DNA of 64,000 nt from assembly GCF_900060185.1 (NCBI RefSeq), contig NZ_FIZY01000026.1:1-64000 (forward strand). The letters are read 5' to 3'. The notes beneath the pieces were generated by a model. It made no database searches. It was not told the origin of the DNA and saw nothing but the letters and a program-made list of their open reading frames with translations. Source of the DNA: Grimontia marina. GTDB taxonomy: Bacteria; Pseudomonadota; Gammaproteobacteria; Enterobacterales; Vibrionaceae. A program made the translations under genes and the position numbers. The first letter of the stretch is position 1. Each line of letters begins with the position of its first letter. Shown here one piece after another: positions 43,648 through 53,107 of this stretch.

Positions 43648-46600
43648 TCAGTGCGGTTCAAAGTCACCATGGCCTGGGCGGTGTGGCTTGAATTTCTCTA
43701 GCTCCGCATTGAGCTGGGCTTCCACATAACCCGGCGAATGCGTCTTCACAGACAGCAGACGGTACATCGCTGGGATAACGAACAGAGTAACCGCTGTGGC
43801 AAATGCCATACCGGCGAAAATGACCGTACCGACAGCCACACGGCTTTCGTAGCCTGCGCCCGTCGAGATGATCAACGGAATAGCACCGATAATGGTGGTG
43901 AACGCTGTCATCATGATTGGGCGAAGACGGCGCACGGAAGCGTCGATAATCGCTTTCTCAAACGGTTCGCCGCGGTCACGAAGCTGGTTGGCAAATTCGA
44001 CGATAAGAATACCGTTTTTGGTCACCATCCCAATCAACATGATCATGCCAATCTGCGAGTAGATATTGAGTCCCTGACTGGTCAGCCACAGGCCAACAAA
44101 ACCGCCAAAGATCCCCATAGGTACTGTTAGCATCACCACTAGCGGATTCACGAAGCTTTCAAACTGGGCAGCCAGAACCAAGTAAGCCACCAACAGAGCC
44201 AAACCAAATACAATCAGAATGCTGCTTTGGTTGTCTTTGAACTCTGCCGACTCACCGGAATAGCTGATCGTGATATCTGCAGGCAGCAACTCGATCGCTT
44301 TGACATCAAGGAAATCCAGCGCATTACCCAAGGTGTAGCCATCACCAAGGTTGGCTTTCAGGGTGATCGACTTCTGTTTGTTAAAGTGACGAAGCGTCTG
44401 CGCTGACGCGACCTCTTCCACTTCAGCAAGGGTGTCGAGACTCACCAGATCGCCGTTGCGGGTACGCATGTAGATTTGGCTGATGTCGTCTTTGCTGTTG
44501 AACCGGACTTCATCACCGCGCAGGTAAACGTCAAACTCTTCACCGCGGTCTACAAAAGTGGTTTCACTCTTACCACCCAGCATGATTTCCATGGTGTTAG
44601 ACACTTCATCTGCGCTGATACCCAGTTCAGCCGCACGCTTGCGGTCAATGCTCACCACCAGCTCTGGGGTGGTTTCCGCGTAATCCAGATCCGCCCCCTG
44701 AAGGATCGGGCTGGCTTTGACTTCATCCAGCAGTACTTGTGCCCATTTGCTCAGCTCTTGATAGTCAGGGCCGCCCAGAATGAACTGAACAGGCTCGCTC
44801 GAACCACCGCGGAACCCCGGCATAAAGGCACGGACAAAGATATCCGGAATACCGCCCAGTGCTTTACGCACTTCGCCCAGAACCTGCGCTGCAGTCTGGT
44901 CACGCTTATCCCAATCTTCAAGCTGCATAATCACGAAGCCTGTCTGATCGCCCGCCATACCGCCAAACGCTGGCGCTTGCATGCTGATAGAGGTCAGAAC
45001 ACCTTTATCAACCAATGGCATCAAGCGGCGTTCCACTTCTTCCATGTTGCCGACCATACGGTTGTATGCGGTGCCTTCTGCGCCTTTTACAAAGGCCATC
45101 AATACGCCACGGTCTTCCTGCGGTACCAACTGCGCTGGCAGGTTTTTCATTAAGTAAGCACTGCCGCCAATACACGTGAGGATGATCAGCGGAGCCACAA
45201 AGCGCGCTTTTACAGCGACGGTGACTGCTGAGCGATAGCCACTCTCGAATCGCTCGAAGAAGTTATCAACCAAGCGGTTGAACGCGCCGCGCTTCACATT
45301 GGCTTTGAGGATTTTACTGCCCAGCACCGGCGTCAGCGTCAGTGCCACGATTGAAGAGAAAATCACCGACATTGCCAGCAGTACCGAGAACTCGGTAAAC
45401 AGCTTGCCGACCATGCCTTCCATAAAGGAGATTGGCAGGAAGACCATGACCAGCACTGCGGTAGTCGCCACCACGGCAAAGCCAACTTCGCGGGTACCTT
45501 TAAATGCTGCTACCAGTGGAGTTTCACCTTTCTCAATGTGGTGGAACATGTTTTCCACTACCACGATGGCATCATCCACCACCAGGCCGATCGCCAGGAT
45601 AAGTGCCATCAGGGTCAGCAGGTTAATTGAGAAACCAAAGAAGTACGCGGCGATAAAGGATGAAATCAGGGAAACCGGAACTGTCACGGCCGGGATCAGT
45701 GTCGCCCTCGCCTGACCGATAAAGATGTAGAGCACCAGAACCACCAGCGCGCCAGTGACAAACAGGGTGCTGTACACTTCATCAATCGAACGTTCGATAA
45801 ACACGGTGGAATCATAGTCGACCCATAGCTTTGCCCCTTCAGGAAGGAATGGCTGGAACTCATCCACCAGTTCACGGACGGCAATCGCTACGTTCAACGG
45901 GTTGGCATCAGACTGCGGCACAATACCCAGACTGAGGTTATTCACGCCGTTGTTTTTGTAGGTCGCGTTTTCGTTCTGTGAACCGATATAAACATCAGCC
46001 ACGTCTTTGAGGTAAATCGGGCTACCGTCATTGGCGGTGCGAACCACAAGGTAGTCGAAATCTTCCGGGGTCTGGTACATCCGCTCAGTACGCACCGTCA
46101 TCTTGGTGACATCGTTACGAATTTCACCACCTGGGCTTTCGAGATTCTCTCTGCGAAGTGCAGAGGTAATGTCAGAAGTCGTGACACCACGCCCCGCCAT
46201 GAGCACGGGATCGAGTCGCACATACATCACTTTGTACAGCGCGCCATAAAGCTCCACCGAGCTTACACCCGTCAGCAGGCTGAATTTGTCTTCCAGCACA
46301 CGCTGCGCGTATTCGGTGAGCTGAGTACGGTCCATTTCCGGCGAGGCAAGGTTGATGTAAATGGAGGCTTCACCGGAGCCATTGGACTTGGACACAATCG
46401 GCTCGTCGGCTTCATCAGGCAGACGACGCTGTGCACGCGCGACCGCGTCACGCACATCACTGACCCCTTCGGTCAGGTTCCAGTCGATATTGAATTCGAC
46501 GGAAATACGCGACATACCGTTTCGGCTGACAGAGGTAATTTCCTCAATGCCGCTGATGCCGGAAAGCTCGTCTTCCAGAACCTGAGTGATCTGGCTTTCC

Positions 46601-46776
46601 ATGATGCTGGCGGACGCCCCGGCATAGCGGGTCATCACTGACACAACCGGGCTATCGATATCCGGGTATTCACGCACTGCAAGCTTACTGAAGGAAACGA
46701 TACCAAAAACGAGCAGCAGCAGGCTCAGAACAATCGCGACAACGGGTCGCTTAACAGAGACATCTGAGAGCCACAT
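43648..46776 (-). CDS. RND efflux pump permease (AcrB-like)
   Basis: The 1042-residue protein is an inner-membrane proton-driven drug exporter of the HAE1 type. It begins with VKRPVVAIVLSLLLLVFGIVS (first helix) and shows two large periplasmic loops. The proton-relay aspartates are in GLVVDDAIVVVEN in helix 4 (two adjacent Asp), and the second half repeats with YLVLAAQFESFVNPLVVML. Length is normal. The substrates are unknown; no TolC gene is nearby, so a separately encoded outer channel is expected. The stop of the adaptor gene abuts its start. Confidence 0.93.
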   Translation of the reverse strand: MWLSDVSVKRPVVAIVLSLLLLVFGIVSFSKLAVREYPDIDSPVVSVMTRYAGASASIMESQITQVLEDELSGISGIEEITSVSRNGMSRISVEFNIDWNLTEGVSDVRDAVARAQRRLPDEADEPIVSKSNGSGEASIYINLASPEMDRTQLTEYAQRVLEDKFSLLTGVSSVELYGALYKVMYVRLDPVLMAGRGVTTSDITSALRRENLESPGGEIRNDVTKMTVRTERMYQTPEDFDYLVVRTANDGSPIYLKDVADVYIGSQNENATYKNNGVNNLSLGIVPQSDANPLNVAIAVRELVDEFQPFLPEGAKLWVDYDSTVFIERSIDEVYSTLFVTGALVVLVLYIFIGQARATLIPAVTVPVSLISSFIAAYFFGFSINLLTLMALILAIGLVVDDAIVVVENMFHHIEKGETPLVAAFKGTREVGFAVVATTAVLVMVFLPISFMEGMVGKLFTEFSVLLAMSVIFSSIVALTLTPVLGSKILKANVKRGAFNRLVDNFFERFESGYRSAVTVAVKARFVAPLIILTCIGGSAYLMKNLPAQLVPQEDRGVLMAFVKGAEGTAYNRMVGNMEEVERRLMPLVDKGVLTSISMQAPAFGGMAGDQTGFVIMQLEDWDKRDQTAAQVLGEVRKALGGIPDIFVRAFMPGFRGGSSEPVQFILGGPDYQELSKWAQVLLDEVKASPILQGADLDYAETTPELVVSIDRKRAAELGISADEVSNTMEIMLGGKSETTFVDRGEEFDVYLRGDEVRFNSKDDISQIYMRTRNGDLVSLDTLAEVEEVASAQTLRHFNKQKSITLKANLGDGYTLGNALDFLDVKAIELLPADITISYSGESAEFKDNQSSILIVFGLALLVAYLVLAAQFESFVNPLVVMLTVPMGIFGGFVGLWLTSQGLNIYSQIGMIMLIGMVTKNGILIVEFANQLRDRGEPFEKAIIDASVRRLRPIMMTAFTTIIGAIPLIISTGAGYESRVAVGTVIFAGMAFATAVTLFVIPAMYRLLSVKTHSPGYVEAQLNAELEKFKPHRPGHGDFEPH

Positions 46777-47844
46777 TTACTTGCCCTCACCCTTCGCCGT
46801 CAGGTCGTTCACTTTGGTGCCATCACGCATGCTCACCAGTCCCTGAACGACGATGCGATCGCCAATTTCTAAACCGCTTTCTACTGTGACCAGATTATCG
46901 ATACGTGCGCCAAGTTTCACTTCAGTACGGTGAGCAATGCCTTTGTCATCCACCAGATAAACAAAGCGCTTAGTGCCAGAATACTCGATGCCCTGAACCG
47001 GGATGACTGCGCTTATCATAGGCGCGAAACCCATTGTCGCTTCCATCATCATACCCGGACGCAGAAGGCGTTTGTCATTATTGATGTTAATGCGTGCACG
47101 AAGGTTCAGAGAATCATTGTTAACACGCGAGTCGACCGCCGTCAGTTGACCTTCGAAGAACTGACCACGCCAGGCTTTGGAGCTTGCAACAACATTGATG
47201 TCCTTGCTCAGCTCTGACAGGTATTGCTCAGGCACATTCACGTCTAATTGCATCTGGGAAAGATCGTCGAGGTTAAGCAGCGCTTCACCAACTGACACTA
47301 ACTGACCGCGGGTAATGTCCACCAGACCGACCGTACCATTAAATGGCGCTTTGATAAAACGATCATCCAGATCGGCTTTGGCCGAATCCAGACGCGCTTT
47401 CGCCACATCAACACTCGCCTGTTGTGCGTCGAGTTCAGTTTTGGTCAGCGCGCCACGCTTGTGCAGCTTGGAAAACTCACGAAGCTTGCGAAGCTCGTCC
47501 TTATGAAACGCCTGAGCTTCATCGACAGCCGCTTCAGATTTGGCCGTATCCAGCGTCAGCAGCGCATCACCCTCTTTCACTTGCTGACCCGCTTTCACAT
47601 AAATAGCCTCAATCTTTCCAGCCACTTCAGGCGCTATAACCACTGAATTTTCAGATTTTAGGTTACCAATCAAAGAGAGGTTTCGCGCAACCAGGCGCGA
47701 TTCAACTTGGGCAGTAGCGACTGCAATAGCGGGTCTTGCAGGACGCGCTAAAGGTTTATCCGCGGCTTCGGTTTTACCCTGCCAGGCAAAATAACCGGCA
47801 GTGCCAAGCACAACAATGGCAGCGAAAAGGACTTTATTTTTCAT
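46777..47844 (-). CDS. RND efflux periplasmic adaptor (MFP) subunit
   Basis: The 355-residue adaptor bridges the permease and the outer-membrane channel. It has an N-terminal membrane anchor (VLFAAIVVLGTAGYFAW), the lipoyl-type domain (VVIAPEVAGKIEAIYVKAGQ), a helical hairpin and the beta-barrel (INNDKRLLRPGMMMEATMGF). ATG 47844 starts the signal/anchor; the longer open frame to 48024 would add an unlikely hydrophilic extension. It ends one base before the permease start, so the genes are coupled. Confidence 0.92.
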   Translation of the reverse strand: MKNKVLFAAIVVLGTAGYFAWQGKTEAADKPLARPARPAIAVATAQVESRLVARNLSLIGNLKSENSVVIAPEVAGKIEAIYVKAGQQVKEGDALLTLDTAKSEAAVDEAQAFHKDELRKLREFSKLHKRGALTKTELDAQQASVDVAKARLDSAKADLDDRFIKAPFNGTVGLVDITRGQLVSVGEALLNLDDLSQMQLDVNVPEQYLSELSKDINVVASSKAWRGQFFEGQLTAVDSRVNNDSLNLRARININNDKRLLRPGMMMEATMGFAPMISAVIPVQGIEYSGTKRFVYLVDDKGIAHRTEVKLGARIDNLVTVESGLEIGDRIVVQGLVSMRDGTKVNDLTAKGEGK

Positions 47845-48093
47845 TTTTTTAACCGTAAATAACAACTCGCGATAGTCTACTCTATGCCTATCCTGCGTGC
47901 GGTAAAGTAATGTAAATCTCGTTAAAGATTTACCCGCAAGCAGTCGGCGAAAAAAGCCTCTGGGATATCTTTTGGATACCCCAGAAAACCCCTGTTGGAT
48001 TCTCGAAATGCGGTAAAATTCCACGTTTCCTATCAGTCAACCGTTTCAACGCCGAAAAAACCAGCAAACGCGCGGCATTTTCGAGAAAAATGC

Positions 48094-48121
48094 TTTACAG
48101 ACATGCTTCGTTTGATAATAT
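48094..48121 (+). promoter_or_regulatory. Promoter of the tRNA-Tyr array
   Basis: TTTACA (48094-48099) and TAATAT (48116-48121) are spaced 16 bp, followed by the GC-rich GCGCCCCGC before the first tRNA, a discriminator typical of growth-rate-controlled stable RNA promoters. Confidence 0.6.
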
Positions 48122-48137
48122 GCGCCCCGCACAACGT

Positions 48138-48222
48138 GGTGGGATTCCCGAGTGGCCAAAGGGATCAGACTGTAAATCTGACGGCTCCGCCTTCGAAGGT
48201 TCGAATCCTTCTCCCACCACCA
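48138..48222 (+). tRNA. tRNA-Tyr (GTA), copy 1
   Basis: An 85-nt class II tRNA with a long variable arm. The anticodon loop CTGTAAA shows GTA, the T loop is GGTTCGAATCC, and the 3' CCA is encoded. It is the first of four identical genes. Confidence 0.97.
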
Positions 48223-48287
48223 TCTTTCAGCTTCGTCGCGATGTTCAATTGATTTACGCAGCGCAGCATACAATCAGAATAACTCGT

Positions 48288-48372
48288 GGTGGGATTCCCG
48301 AGTGGCCAAAGGGATCAGACTGTAAATCTGACGGCTCCGCCTTCGAAGGTTCGAATCCTTCTCCCACCACCA
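48288..48372 (+). tRNA. tRNA-Tyr (GTA), copy 2
   Basis: Identical in sequence to copy 1 and begins exactly 150 bp later. The 65-bp spacer before it differs from the next two at several positions. Confidence 0.97.
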
Positions 48373-48437
48373 TCTTTCAGCTTCATTGCTATGTTCATTA
48401 GATTTCCGCAGTGCAGCACACAATCAGAATAACTCGT

Positions 48438-48522
48438 GGTGGGATTCCCGAGTGGCCAAAGGGATCAGACTGTAAATCTGACGGCTCCGCCTTCGAAGGT
48501 TCGAATCCTTCTCCCACCACCA
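48438..48522 (+). tRNA. tRNA-Tyr (GTA), copy 3
   Basis: Identical to copies 1 and 2, again at a 150-bp step. Its preceding and following spacers differ from each other at a single base. Confidence 0.97.
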
Positions 48523-48587
48523 TCTTTCAGCTTCATTGCGATGTTCATTAGATTTCCGCAGTGCAGCACACAATCAGAATAACTCGT

Positions 48588-48672
48588 GGTGGGATTCCCG
48601 AGTGGCCAAAGGGATCAGACTGTAAATCTGACGGCTCCGCCTTCGAAGGTTCGAATCCTTCTCCCACCACCA
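48588..48672 (+). tRNA. tRNA-Tyr (GTA), copy 4
   Basis: The last identical copy, followed after 5 bp by the array terminator. All four genes are likely cut from one precursor transcript. Confidence 0.97.
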
Positions 48673-48677
48673 TCATT

Positions 48678-48707
48678 AAAAAAGCCAGCTCATCGAGCTG
48701 GCTTTTT
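48678..48707. terminator. Terminator of the tRNA array and of the reductase gene
   Basis: AAAAAAGCCAGCTC and GAGCTGGCTTTTT form a long stem around ATC, with A and T tracts on both sides, serving both convergent units. Confidence 0.9.
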
Positions 48708-48720
48708 GCTTTCCTGCAAA

Positions 48721-49683
48721 CTAAACGCTTTCGCGGCCATGTGACGTGGTCAAATCCTGCACTGGCCCTTTTGGCACAACACGGGTTGGGTTGATGTTGG
48801 CGTGGCTGTAGTAATAGTGACGCTTGATGTATGGCATATCGACTGTCTCAGCCACACCCGCAACCTGATATAACTCTTTCAGATAGCCGAAGATGTGCTC
48901 ATATTGGGCAATCTGCTGGCGATTACATTTGAAATGCCCCACGTATACCGGGTCAAAACGTACCAGCGTGGTAAAGGCGCGCCAGTCTGCCTCTGTAATT
49001 TGATCACCTACCAAGTAACGGCTGGTCGCCAAATGCGCATCCAATTTGTCCAACGCGGAGAACAAATTGTCGAACGCTTCTTCATACGCTTCTTGCGTGG
49101 TCGCAAATCCACAGCGGTATACGCCGTTGTTGATGTTTGGATAAACATAATCGTTCCACTCATCAATCTTGCTGCGCAGTGCTTCTGGATAAAAATCTTC
49201 CGAATTACCTGTCACCTGGTTGAAGGCGCTGTTTAACATACGAATGATTTCAGACGATTCGTTGCTGACAATGGTTTCGGTTTTCTTGTCCCACAGCACA
49301 GGCACGGTGACGCGCCCGGTGTAATCCGCTTTCGCTTTGGTGTACACCTGATGCATGTAGTTAAAGCCATAAAGCGACTCAGGCTCATCAAACTGCCAAC
49401 CTTTCTCCAACATGTCAGGACTCACCACAGATACGGTGATGTGCTCTTCAAGGCCTTTCAATTTACGGAAAATCAGCGTTCGGTGTGCCCATGGGCATGC
49501 CAGCGACACATAAAGATGGTAGCGACCAGATTCTGCTTTAAAGCCACTATCCCCCGTTGGACCCGCTTCGCCTGTTGCCGTCACCCAAGAACGGAAACCA
49601 GCATCTTCACGCACGAATTTCCCGCCAGATGATTTGGTGTCATACCAAACATCATGCCAAACACCTTCGACTAATTTTCCCAT
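48721..49683 (-). CDS. Glutathionyl-hydroquinone reductase (YqjG/Xi-class GST)
   Basis: This 320-residue enzyme removes glutathione from glutathionyl-hydroquinones. The catalytic cysteine lies in LYVSLACPWAHRTLIFRKL (CPWAH motif). The later SDLLA-like C-terminal helical domain contains DYVYPNINNGVYRCGFA, typical of the ECM4/YqjG family. ATG 49683 follows GGAG by 7 bp; the open frame upstream to 49710 lacks a ribosome site. Confidence 0.93.
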   Translation of the reverse strand: MGKLVEGVWHDVWYDTKSSGGKFVREDAGFRSWVTATGEAGPTGDSGFKAESGRYHLYVSLACPWAHRTLIFRKLKGLEEHITVSVVSPDMLEKGWQFDEPESLYGFNYMHQVYTKAKADYTGRVTVPVLWDKKTETIVSNESSEIIRMLNSAFNQVTGNSEDFYPEALRSKIDEWNDYVYPNINNGVYRCGFATTQEAYEEAFDNLFSALDKLDAHLATSRYLVGDQITEADWRAFTTLVRFDPVYVGHFKCNRQQIAQYEHIFGYLKELYQVAGVAETVDMPYIKRHYYYSHANINPTRVVPKGPVQDLTTSHGRESV

Positions 49684-49813
49684 ATCCAATCTCCTGAATT
49701 TATCATTCAAAAGTATATGAGAGGGTTAGAAAGAAGTCCGTAGGAGGAATTCGTCAGAGTCGTTCGAATATTTGGAACAACGTGAAATCACTCTGACGAT
49801 AATCCCTTTACAT

Positions 49814-50260
49814 TCAATTGGACTCGCTAGGCTTACCACCAAGCATGTAGATGCTATAAGTGACATTCATTGCCGTGCTTCCATCAGGGAAGGTTTCGTT
49901 AATGTGAAGATCCTGGCCTTCTATTTGGAATCTAATCGTTGGATCTTGAGCCTGATCGCGCCACCTTCCCTCTTTGCCCTGCGCCAAAACAGCGCGGGTT
50001 CTAACAATTCGGCATTTATAGTGCCATTTCTTTCCATCATCTGGGCGCTTATAAGAAATGAAAAACACTTCCCTTTCGGTTTCCGGATCTTTCCTTACTT
50101 CTTCTATGGTCATGATTGTTGGGCTTTTCCCCTTTACAGCAGCGAGACTCGCCCGACAAATCTGCTCTTGTGTGAAATCACCGTACTCGCTGCATCCAGC
50201 CACCAAAGTCATCATCAGTGAAGCCACTGACATTTTCACCAAAGAAACTGTGTTCATCAT
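49814..50260 (-). CDS. Putative lipoprotein of unknown function
   Basis: The 148-residue protein has a lipoprotein signal with lipobox LVAGC (Cys at about residue 23). The mature part is polar, with a Y-x-C-R-I-V-R-T-R strand and an EGQDLHINETFPDGST segment, but I do not recognise a family. It may be a periplasmic or outer-membrane small lipoprotein. It stands alone between the reductase and xthA. Confidence 0.75.
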   Translation of the reverse strand: MMNTVSLVKMSVASLMMTLVAGCSEYGDFTQEQICRASLAAVKGKSPTIMTIEEVRKDPETEREVFFISYKRPDDGKKWHYKCRIVRTRAVLAQGKEGRWRDQAQDPTIRFQIEGQDLHINETFPDGSTAMNVTYSIYMLGGKPSESN

Positions 50261-50444
50261 TTGCGCTCCCTTCGCTCAAAAACTGATAACATCTTGAGTG
50301 TCAAAAGATTCTTTATTTAACAAGCATAGTTGCACTATTGAGATAATGCGCGATTAGCAAATTGAATCTAAGCAGCGAGTCGTTGTATTTTCAGATAAAC
50401 TGTTCAGAACTCAATGGATTTCAGATAAAGAGAAGTAAATCAGC

Positions 50445-51251
50445 ATGAAAGTCATTTCTTTTAATATCAATGGATTGCGCGCCCGCCTCCACCAACTTCA
50501 GGCGCTGATTGAAAAGCACCAGCCAGATGTTATCGGTCTGCAGGAAATCAAGGTTCACGATGAGGCTTTTCCAGTAGAAGATTTAGAGGCGATGGGCTAC
50601 AAAGTCTATTTCCATGGTCAAAAGGCACATTACGGTGTCGCAATGCTTTGTAAACAAGAGCCAGTCAAAGTACAAAAAGGCTTCCCAACAGACGAGGAAG
50701 ATGCGCAGCGCCGCATGATCATGGCAACGTTTAAAAAAGACGATGGCAGTGAAGTGACGGTGCTAAATGGCTACTTTCCGCAGGGTGAAAACATTGCCCA
50801 TGAAATCAAGTACCCAGCCAAGCGCAAGTTTTACAAAGATCTGATGACCTACCTCAACACCTCCCACAGCAACGGAGAGCAGTTGATTGTGATGGGGGAT
50901 ATCAACATCAGCCCGATTGATTTGGATATCGGTATTGGTGAAGTCAACCGTAAGCGTTGGCTGAAAACCGGTAAGTGTTCATTCCAACCAGAGGAACGCG
51001 AAATGCTGGCAACCCTCATGGACTGGGGTTTTGTAGATACTTTCCGTCAGCAATTCCCAGATGTGGACGACAAGTTCTCCTGGTTCGATTACCGCTCCCG
51101 CGGCTTTGACGATAACCGTGGGCTGCGTATCGACGTGATTTTGGCAACGCCTTCACTGGCAGCAGATTGCATAGATACAGGTATCGACTACGAACTGCGT
51201 GGCATTGAAAAACCCTCCGACCACGCGCCGATTTGGGCTAAGTTTAAGTAG
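50445..51251 (+). CDS. xthA: Exonuclease III
   Basis: XthA is the main AP endonuclease and 3' repair exonuclease. The 268 residues match E. coli in length. Catalytic motifs are [13 protein letters not shown] at the N-terminus, [13 protein letters not shown] (metal Glu), [31 protein letters not shown] and the C-terminal SDHAPIW with the active His. The gene is complete. Confidence 0.97.
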   Translation: MKVISFNINGLRARLHQLQALIEKHQPDVIGLQEIKVHDEAFPVEDLEAMGYKVYFHGQKAHYGVAMLCKQEPVKVQKGFPTDEEDAQRRMIMATFKKDDGSEVTVLNGYFPQGENIAHEIKYPAKRKFYKDLMTYLNTSHSNGEQLIVMGDINISPIDLDIGIGEVNRKRWLKTGKCSFQPEEREMLATLMDWGFVDTFRQQFPDVDDKFSWFDYRSRGFDDNRGLRIDVILATPSLAADCIDTGIDYELRGIEKPSDHAPIWAKFK

Positions 51252-51257
51252 ATCAGG

Positions 51258-51409
51258 GCCTAGGATAGAAGGATCTAGGTCATAGGAAAAGAAAGGTCCT
51301 AGGAAGAGCAAGATACAAAAAACCGCCAGTGAATGGCGGTTTTTCTTTTTGGGGTTTGGCTCTTCCCTAGGATCTGGGACCCTGCTCTTCCTAGGACCTG
51401 CTCTTACGA
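51258..51409. repeat. CCTAGG-rich intergenic repeats (copies 2 and 3) around a terminator
   Basis: Left of the xthA terminator are GGCCTAGGATAGAAGGATC, AGGTCATAGG and GGTCCTAGGAAGAGCA; to its right are CTCTTCCCTAGGATCTGGG, ACCCTGCTCTTCCTAGG and ACCTGCTCTT. The two sides are mutual inverted repeats. The words also occur at 43601-43638, so this is a dispersed repeat. Confidence 0.65.
51317..51345. terminator. Terminator between xthA and the ABC permease gene
   Basis: AAAAAACCGCCA and TGGCGGTTTTT form a stem around GTGAA, suitable for termination in both directions. Confidence 0.9.
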
Positions 51410-52126
51410 CTCCAACGGCCTCAAGTGCCTGTGCCAGCGGTGCTCTAAGCGTTTAAAGCCATAAACAATAGCAAAGGTCAGACATAGGTAGATAGCCGCC
51501 ACAAACAGGAAGGCATCAAACGGGGCATAGAAACGCGCGTAGATATCCCTTGCTGCGCCTGTAAGGTCGATGATGGTCACGACTGATGCAATCGAGCTCG
51601 CATGCAGCATGAAGATGACTTCGTTGCTGTACGCGGGTAATGCGCGGCGGAAGGAGGATGGCAGGATGATGCGACGTAGTATCGTAAAGCGCGACATACC
51701 GTAGGCTTTACCTGCTTCGATTTCACCCACAGGCGTTGCCACCATCGCACCACGGAGGATTTCTGTAGTGTATGCAGCCGTGTTAAGTACAAACGCAAAC
51801 AGACATGGATAGAAAGCATCTTCGACAACCGCCCAGAACATGCTTTGCTGAATGCCTTCAATCGTCGCGACACCATAGTAGATCAGGTAAAGCTGGATAA
51901 GCAGTGGCGTGCCACGGAAGATGTATACGTAAATCCAAACTGGACGGTTAATCCAAGGATTCTTTGAGGTCCTCGCGACCGCCAATGGAACGGACAGGAT
52001 GAAACCCAATACCAGTGAAAGGAACACCAGCTGGACAGTGACCGTAAGACCACTCCAGTAGTGGAGAATGGTGGTCGACGTAAAAATCTCGTTTTGGTCG
52101 AGGTAAGCGTAAATTGATTCTAACAT
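51404..52126 (-). CDS. Basic amino acid ABC transporter permease (HisM/ArtM-like)
   Basis: The 240-residue permease has five membrane helices, starting at about residue 20 (LHYWSGLTVTVQLVFLSLVL). The cytoplasmic EAA loop (EAGKAYGMSRFTILRRIILP) docks the ATPase. It is the second permease of an arginine/ornithine/histidine-type importer and the last gene of the operon. It follows the other permease by 11 bp. Confidence 0.92.
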   Translation of the reverse strand: MLESIYAYLDQNEIFTSTTILHYWSGLTVTVQLVFLSLVLGFILSVPLAVARTSKNPWINRPVWIYVYIFRGTPLLIQLYLIYYGVATIEGIQQSMFWAVVEDAFYPCLFAFVLNTAAYTTEILRGAMVATPVGEIEAGKAYGMSRFTILRRIILPSSFRRALPAYSNEVIFMLHASSIASVVTIIDLTGAARDIYARFYAPFDAFLFVAAIYLCLTFAIVYGFKRLEHRWHRHLRPLES

Positions 52127-52137
52127 TCCGTGTCTCC

Positions 52138-52839
52138 TTAGCCTCTTACTACACCGGCGCTGAATTTACGCTCCAAGCGCTTGAGCCCAAGCTCAGAGAT
52201 GGAGGTGATCAGCAGGTAGACCATTGCTACCGGAATAAAGAATTTGAACGGTTCGTTCACTGCACCTGCCGCTTCCTTAGCAAGGCGCGTCATGTCCGCG
52301 AGACCAATCACTGAGACCAATGCCGTGGTTTTCACCAACACCAGCCAATTGTTACCAATACCGGGCAACGCGTGACGCATCATTTGCGGGAACATGATGC
52401 GACGGAAAATCATCCAAGGGCTCATACCGTAAGCCGTGCCCGCTTCCAACTGGCCGCGGTCGACCGCCAGAAATGCACCGCGGAAGGTTTCGGCCATGTA
52501 GGCACCGAAGATAAATCCAATGGTAGAAACACCCGCTGTGAACTCATCGATGTTGATGAACATATCAATGTCATACTTTTCGTAAAGCCAGTCAGAGAAA
52601 TTGTTCATCATGATTTGTGCGCCGAAGAAGATCAGCAGCATCAACACCAGATCCGGTACCCCCCGAACAACGGTGGAGTAGACCGTCGCTGCCCCCCGGG
52701 CAAAACGATTCTTAGAAAGGCGGGCCAATGCAGTTACCAATCCCAGTAACACTGCAATCACAGCAGAAAGTACCGCCAATTCGACGGTCAATATTGCGCC
52801 CATGAAAATGGAAGGGCCATAACCATGCAGATCTAACAT
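52138..52839 (-). CDS. Basic amino acid ABC transporter permease (HisQ/ArtQ-like)
   Basis: The 233-residue permease partners the next gene. Its EAA loop is EAGTAYGMSPWMIFRRIMFP, and it has a TFRGAFLAVDRGQ coupling region upstream of the loop. ATG 52839 was chosen because AGGAGG lies 5 bp upstream; five extra codons upstream would include that site. Between it and the solute-binding gene lie hairpins and an ERIC-like element. Confidence 0.92.
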   Translation of the reverse strand: MLDLHGYGPSIFMGAILTVELAVLSAVIAVLLGLVTALARLSKNRFARGAATVYSTVVRGVPDLVLMLLIFFGAQIMMNNFSDWLYEKYDIDMFINIDEFTAGVSTIGFIFGAYMAETFRGAFLAVDRGQLEAGTAYGMSPWMIFRRIMFPQMMRHALPGIGNNWLVLVKTTALVSVIGLADMTRLAKEAAGAVNEPFKFFIPVAMVYLLITSISELGLKRLERKFSAGVVRG

Positions 52840-52916
52840 CCTTTCCTCCTGCACGAATAAACCGCTAGCGAAACTACCGCTTTATGGATCTTGTATTCAG
52901 TTTTCGCTTATCAGTC

Positions 52917-52982
52917 AAAAGGGAGCGAATCCCGCTCCCCCTAGAGCTTTATCAGCCCCGTAAATCAGAGGGCTGATAAATC
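52917..52982 (-). terminator. Two hairpins between the binding-protein and permease genes
   Basis: On the reverse strand GGGAGCG and CGCTCCC (52919-52940 region) form a stem followed by TTTTGAC, and further upstream TTTATCAGCCC and GGGCTGATAAA (about 52949-52982) form an 11-bp stem. They would lower permease expression relative to the binding protein or protect its mRNA 3' end. Confidence 0.6.
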
Positions 52983-53107
52983 TGCCATGTGTTGCCATGT
53001 AGGCCTAGCAGATTTCCTGCAAAGTAGTTGGAGAGTGTTTTCCAACTATAGATTGCTGTAAATAGATGGTGCTGTATCAAGGGAGTACCAACTATGCCCA
53101 GTAATCC

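Noticed and set aside
44476-45153. A 225-codon forward frame opposite the RND permease
   Set aside because: Antisense shadow of the transporter; composition (Gln, His, Phe rich) is that of a reverse complement.
48138-48672. CRISPR-like regular repeats
   Set aside because: The repeats are 150 bp with tRNA-Tyr genes as the conserved part and near-identical spacers; this is a tRNA array.
48090-48794. Open frames running through the tRNA array
   Set aside because: They exist only because the tRNA genes lack stops in one frame; protein sequence merely repeats with the array.
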